Assembly: GCA_007125475.1 (NCBI GenBank)
Contig: SLDB01000278.1
Location: 1-6,345, forward strand
Source of the DNA: Nitriliruptoraceae bacterium
GTDB lineage: Bacteria > Actinomycetota > Nitriliruptoria > Nitriliruptorales > Nitriliruptoraceae
Direction: 5' to 3'
Length of the DNA stretch: 6,345 nt
The number at the start of each line of letters is the position of its first letter. Position 1 is the stretch's first letter. The translations under genes were made by a program, and so were the position numbers. The notes under the pieces were generated by a model. The model had not been told where the DNA came from. It saw only the letters and a program-made list of their open reading frames with translations, and did no database searches. This document shows, in pieces, positions 4,600 to 6,345 of this stretch.

Positions 4600-5087
4600 G
4601 CCTGCTGATCGCCTACCTCGCGGTGTTCGTCCTGGCGGCGACGCCGTGGCTCGAGGTCCTCCTGGTCGTGCCGGCGGGGATCGTCGCCGGTCTGCCGGCG
4701 GTTCCCACCGTCGCGGTCGCCACCGTCGGCAACGTCGCGACGCTGATTCCGGTGGTGTACGCCGGCGACCGCATCCGCGCCTGGTGGCGCCGACGCCGGG
4801 GCCGCGACGTACCGGCCACCTCGGCCCGGTCGGGGCGTGCCGCACGCGTCTTCGACCGCTACGGCCTGCCGGGGCTCGCCCTGCTGGGGCCGTTGCTCAC
4901 CGGGGTGCACGTCGCCGCGCTCGTCGGGATCGCCGCAGGCGCCCCCCGCCGGGCCAGCGTGGTGTGGCTCAGCGCCGGCGTCGCGGTGTGGGCCGCGATC
5001 GCCGCGGTGGCCACCGTGGTGGGTATCGACGCGTTCGTCGACACCGAACGTGTCCCCGACGTCGTCGACGGTCTCGGCGTGGGGTGA
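4596..5087 (+). CDS. Small multidrug-export-like integral membrane protein
   Basis: A 163-residue membrane protein with hydrophobic segments at about 2-16, 20-56, 91-116 and 121-145, and a basic loop (RAWWRRRRGR, 61-70) that should face the cytoplasm. The order (N-terminal helix, E20 before a Pro/Gly helix, GN at 45-46, then RYGLPGLALLGPLLTGVHVAALVGIAAG at about 88-115) matches the putative small multi-drug export family (Pfam Sm_multidrug_ex), which is distantly DedA-like. Its transport function is not proven for the family. GTG 4596 is the first plausible start: the frame is open upstream into PAC2 but has no ATG or GTG between the PAC2 stop and 4596. There is no Shine-Dalgarno site, so coupling or leaderless translation would be needed. 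It is likely co-transcribed with PAC2. Confidence 0.75.
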   Translation: MSLLIAYLAVFVLAATPWLEVLLVVPAGIVAGLPAVPTVAVATVGNVATLIPVVYAGDRIRAWWRRRRGRDVPATSARSGRAARVFDRYGLPGLALLGPLLTGVHVAALVGIAAGAPRRASVVWLSAGVAVWAAIAAVATVVGIDAFVDTERVPDVVDGLGVG

Positions 5088-5088
5088 T

Positions 5089-5113
5089 GCGGGAGGCCGC
5101 GCGCTGCTCCCGC
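5089..5113 (+). terminator. Hairpin after the membrane-protein gene
   Basis: GCGGGAG (5089-5095) and CTCCCGC (5107-5113) form a perfect 7-bp stem with an 11-nt loop, starting two bases past the stop codon. No U-tract follows. Its position between two convergent genes suits a terminator, possibly a U-independent one. Confidence 0.4.
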
Positions 5114-5262
5114 GGCGGTCCGGGAAGTACGCGACGGCGGTCGGGGATGTCTCCGTCGGGGGTCCGGGCCGGATCCGACGTGGTCCGGGCCGGATCCGAC
5201 GTGGTCCGGGATGGATCCGACGGCGCCCGGGACGGATCCGACGGCGGTCGGGAAGCCTGGCC
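5113..5262. repeat. 21-22 bp minisatellite between convergent genes
   Basis: Seven units begin at 5113, 5135, 5157, 5179, 5200, 5221 and 5242. The four central ones (5157-5241) are close copies ending GGATCCGA, and each holds the GGATCC palindrome. The outer units have decayed but keep CGGCGGTC(C)GGG at their start. It fills nearly the whole gap between the membrane-protein gene and serC, and I see no gene in it. Frames through it give simple seven-residue repeats on both strands. Confidence 0.8.
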
Positions 5263-5268
5263 GGGGGC

Positions 5269-6345
5269 TCAGCGCAGCCGTTCGACGATCCAGTCGACGC
5301 AGGCGGTGTAGGCCTCGAGGTCGGCGGCGTCGACGGCCGGGAACATCCCGATCCGCAGCTGGTTCCGCCCGAGCTTGCGGTAGCCGTCGGTATCGAGGAT
5401 CCCGTTGGCCCGCAGCACCGCGTTGACCTCGTCGGCGGAGACCTCGTCATCGAGGTCGATCGTGGCCACCACGAGCGAGCGGGCGTCCTCGTCGGTGACG
5501 AACGGCGAGGCCCAGTCGCGCTGGTTCGCCCACCGGTAGACGTGCTCGGACTTGCGGCGCTGCTCGACCACCATCGCGTCGAGGTCCCCGAACCGCTCGA
5601 GCTGCCACTCGAGCTGCTCGGCGGCGAGGAAGATCGTCGAGACCGCCGGGGTGTTCGGCGTCTGCTGCTTCCGGCTGTTGTCCAGGGAGGTGGCGAGGTC
5701 CAGGAACGCCGGTACGTACCGCTCCGACGCCGCAAGCGAGCCGATCCGCCCGACCGCGGCCGGGGACAGCAACGTGACCGCGAGCCCGCCTTCGGAGGCG
5801 AACCCCTTCTGGAGGCTGAAGTAGTACGCGTCGACGTCGGCCACATCGACCGGGAGCCCCCCGGCACCCGAGGTCGCGTCGACCAGGACCAGGGCGTCGT
5901 CGTGCCGGGTGATCTCCTGCATCACCCCGGTGGAGGTCTCGTTGTGGGTGAAGGCCTGCACGTCGCAGTCATCGGCGGCCGAGGTCACCGGGCGGGTGCC
6001 CGGTGGCGACTCGACGACGTCGGATGCCTCGAGCCAGGGCGCCGAGTCGGTGACCTTGGCGAACTTGCTGCTGAACTCCCCGAAGCTGTAGTGACGGGCG
6101 CGCCGTTCGACGAGGCAGAACGCCGCCGAGTCCCAGAACGCCGTCGCCCCGCCGAGGGTGAGCAGCACCTCGTAGCCGTCCGGGAGCGCGAAGAACTCCC
6201 GGAGGCCGTTCTGCAGGCGTTGGACCTGGTCCTTCACCGGCGGCTGTCGGTGCGAGGTCCCCAGCAGGCCGTCGGCGACGGCGGCGAGGCGCTGGACGGC
6301 TTCGGGGCGGATCTTGCTCGGGCCGCACCCGAACCGCCCGTCGGC
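5269..6345 (-). CDS. serC: Phosphoserine aminotransferase (5' end outside window)
   Basis: The visible 358 residues cover nearly the whole enzyme, which transfers an amino group from glutamate to 3-phosphohydroxypyruvate in cytoplasmic serine synthesis. It is a PLP fold-type I, class V aminotransferase. Visible motifs, counted from the window edge: GRFGCGPSKIRP (3-14), LLGTSHRQPPV (27-37), LGGATAFWD (64-72), THNETSTG (133-140), VDATSGAGG (155-163) with D156, and SLQKGFASEGG (177-187), where K180 is the PLP lysine; RKLGRNQLRIGMFP lies near the end. The GSGPSK/GTSHRQ and NETSTG pattern is that of the mycobacterial/actinobacterial type. The start codon is cut off by the window, probably only about ten residues upstream. 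The gene converges on the membrane-protein gene; its 3' end abuts the minisatellite and shows no good terminator. Confidence 0.95.
   Translation of the reverse strand, partial: ADGRFGCGPSKIRPEAVQRLAAVADGLLGTSHRQPPVKDQVQRLQNGLREFFALPDGYEVLLTLGGATAFWDSAAFCLVERRARHYSFGEFSSKFAKVTDSAPWLEASDVVESPPGTRPVTSAADDCDVQAFTHNETSTGVMQEITRHDDALVLVDATSGAGGLPVDVADVDAYYFSLQKGFASEGGLAVTLLSPAAVGRIGSLAASERYVPAFLDLATSLDNSRKQQTPNTPAVSTIFLAAEQLEWQLERFGDLDAMVVEQRRKSEHVYRWANQRDWASPFVTDEDARSLVVATIDLDDEVSADEVNAVLRANGILDTDGYRKLGRNQLRIGMFPAVDAADLEAYTACVDWIVERLR

Noticed and set aside
5113..5262. Origin iterons or CRISPR
   Set aside because: No spacers, no AT-rich unwinding region, no replication gene nearby; best read as a tandem minisatellite.
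4380..5867. 495-residue minus-strand frame with seven-residue repeats
   Set aside because: It is out of frame with serC over the serC region and gets its repeats from the 21-bp array; no domain is visible.

Overview
The window is very GC-rich with strongly GC-biased third codon positions. It carries an actinobacterial-style phosphoserine aminotransferase and a PAC2-family protein with the actinobacterial motif set. I read it as a chromosomal segment of a high-GC Actinomycetota. Nothing in it is a phage, transposon, CRISPR, rRNA or tRNA gene.

Layout from left to right: (1) 1-449, plus strand: a repeat-built open frame ending in GTGA, probably the tail of azlC, then azlD (start fixed at 138 by a perfect AGGAGG). 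(2) 478-3232, minus strand: a set read right to left, namely a class I SAM methyltransferase with a THUMP-like C-terminus (3232-1883), a small four-cysteine zinc-ribbon protein (1777-1511), a doubtful 79-codon frame (1514-1275), and an RNase HI with an N-terminal zinc-ribbon (1278-478). (3) 3233-3550: a divergent intergenic region with a perfect 11-bp inverted repeat, a cluster of CGTTGCG heptamers and an 11-bp direct repeat. (4) 3551-5087, plus strand: a PAC2-family protein, a 135-bp repeat-built gap, and a small multidrug-export-like membrane protein. (5) 5088-5268: a convergent gap with a hairpin and a 21-bp minisatellite. (6) 5269-6345, minus strand: serC, lacking only its first residues at the window edge.

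The genes are housekeeping types (amino-acid export, serine synthesis, RNA or RNA:DNA-hybrid processing, a PAC2 protein) and do not form one obvious pathway. The more unusual content lies between them. Degenerate tandem repeats with periods divisible by three (15, 15/45, 18 and 21 bp) sit at gene junctions or in a protein linker. Two co-directional gaps are each spanned by an open frame that overlaps both neighbours through a GTGAG motif. Two genes (zinc ribbon and PAC2) have a TANNNT element 6-7 nt before the ATG, as expected for leaderless transcripts. All regulatory and tiny-ORF calls are by eye and tentative.
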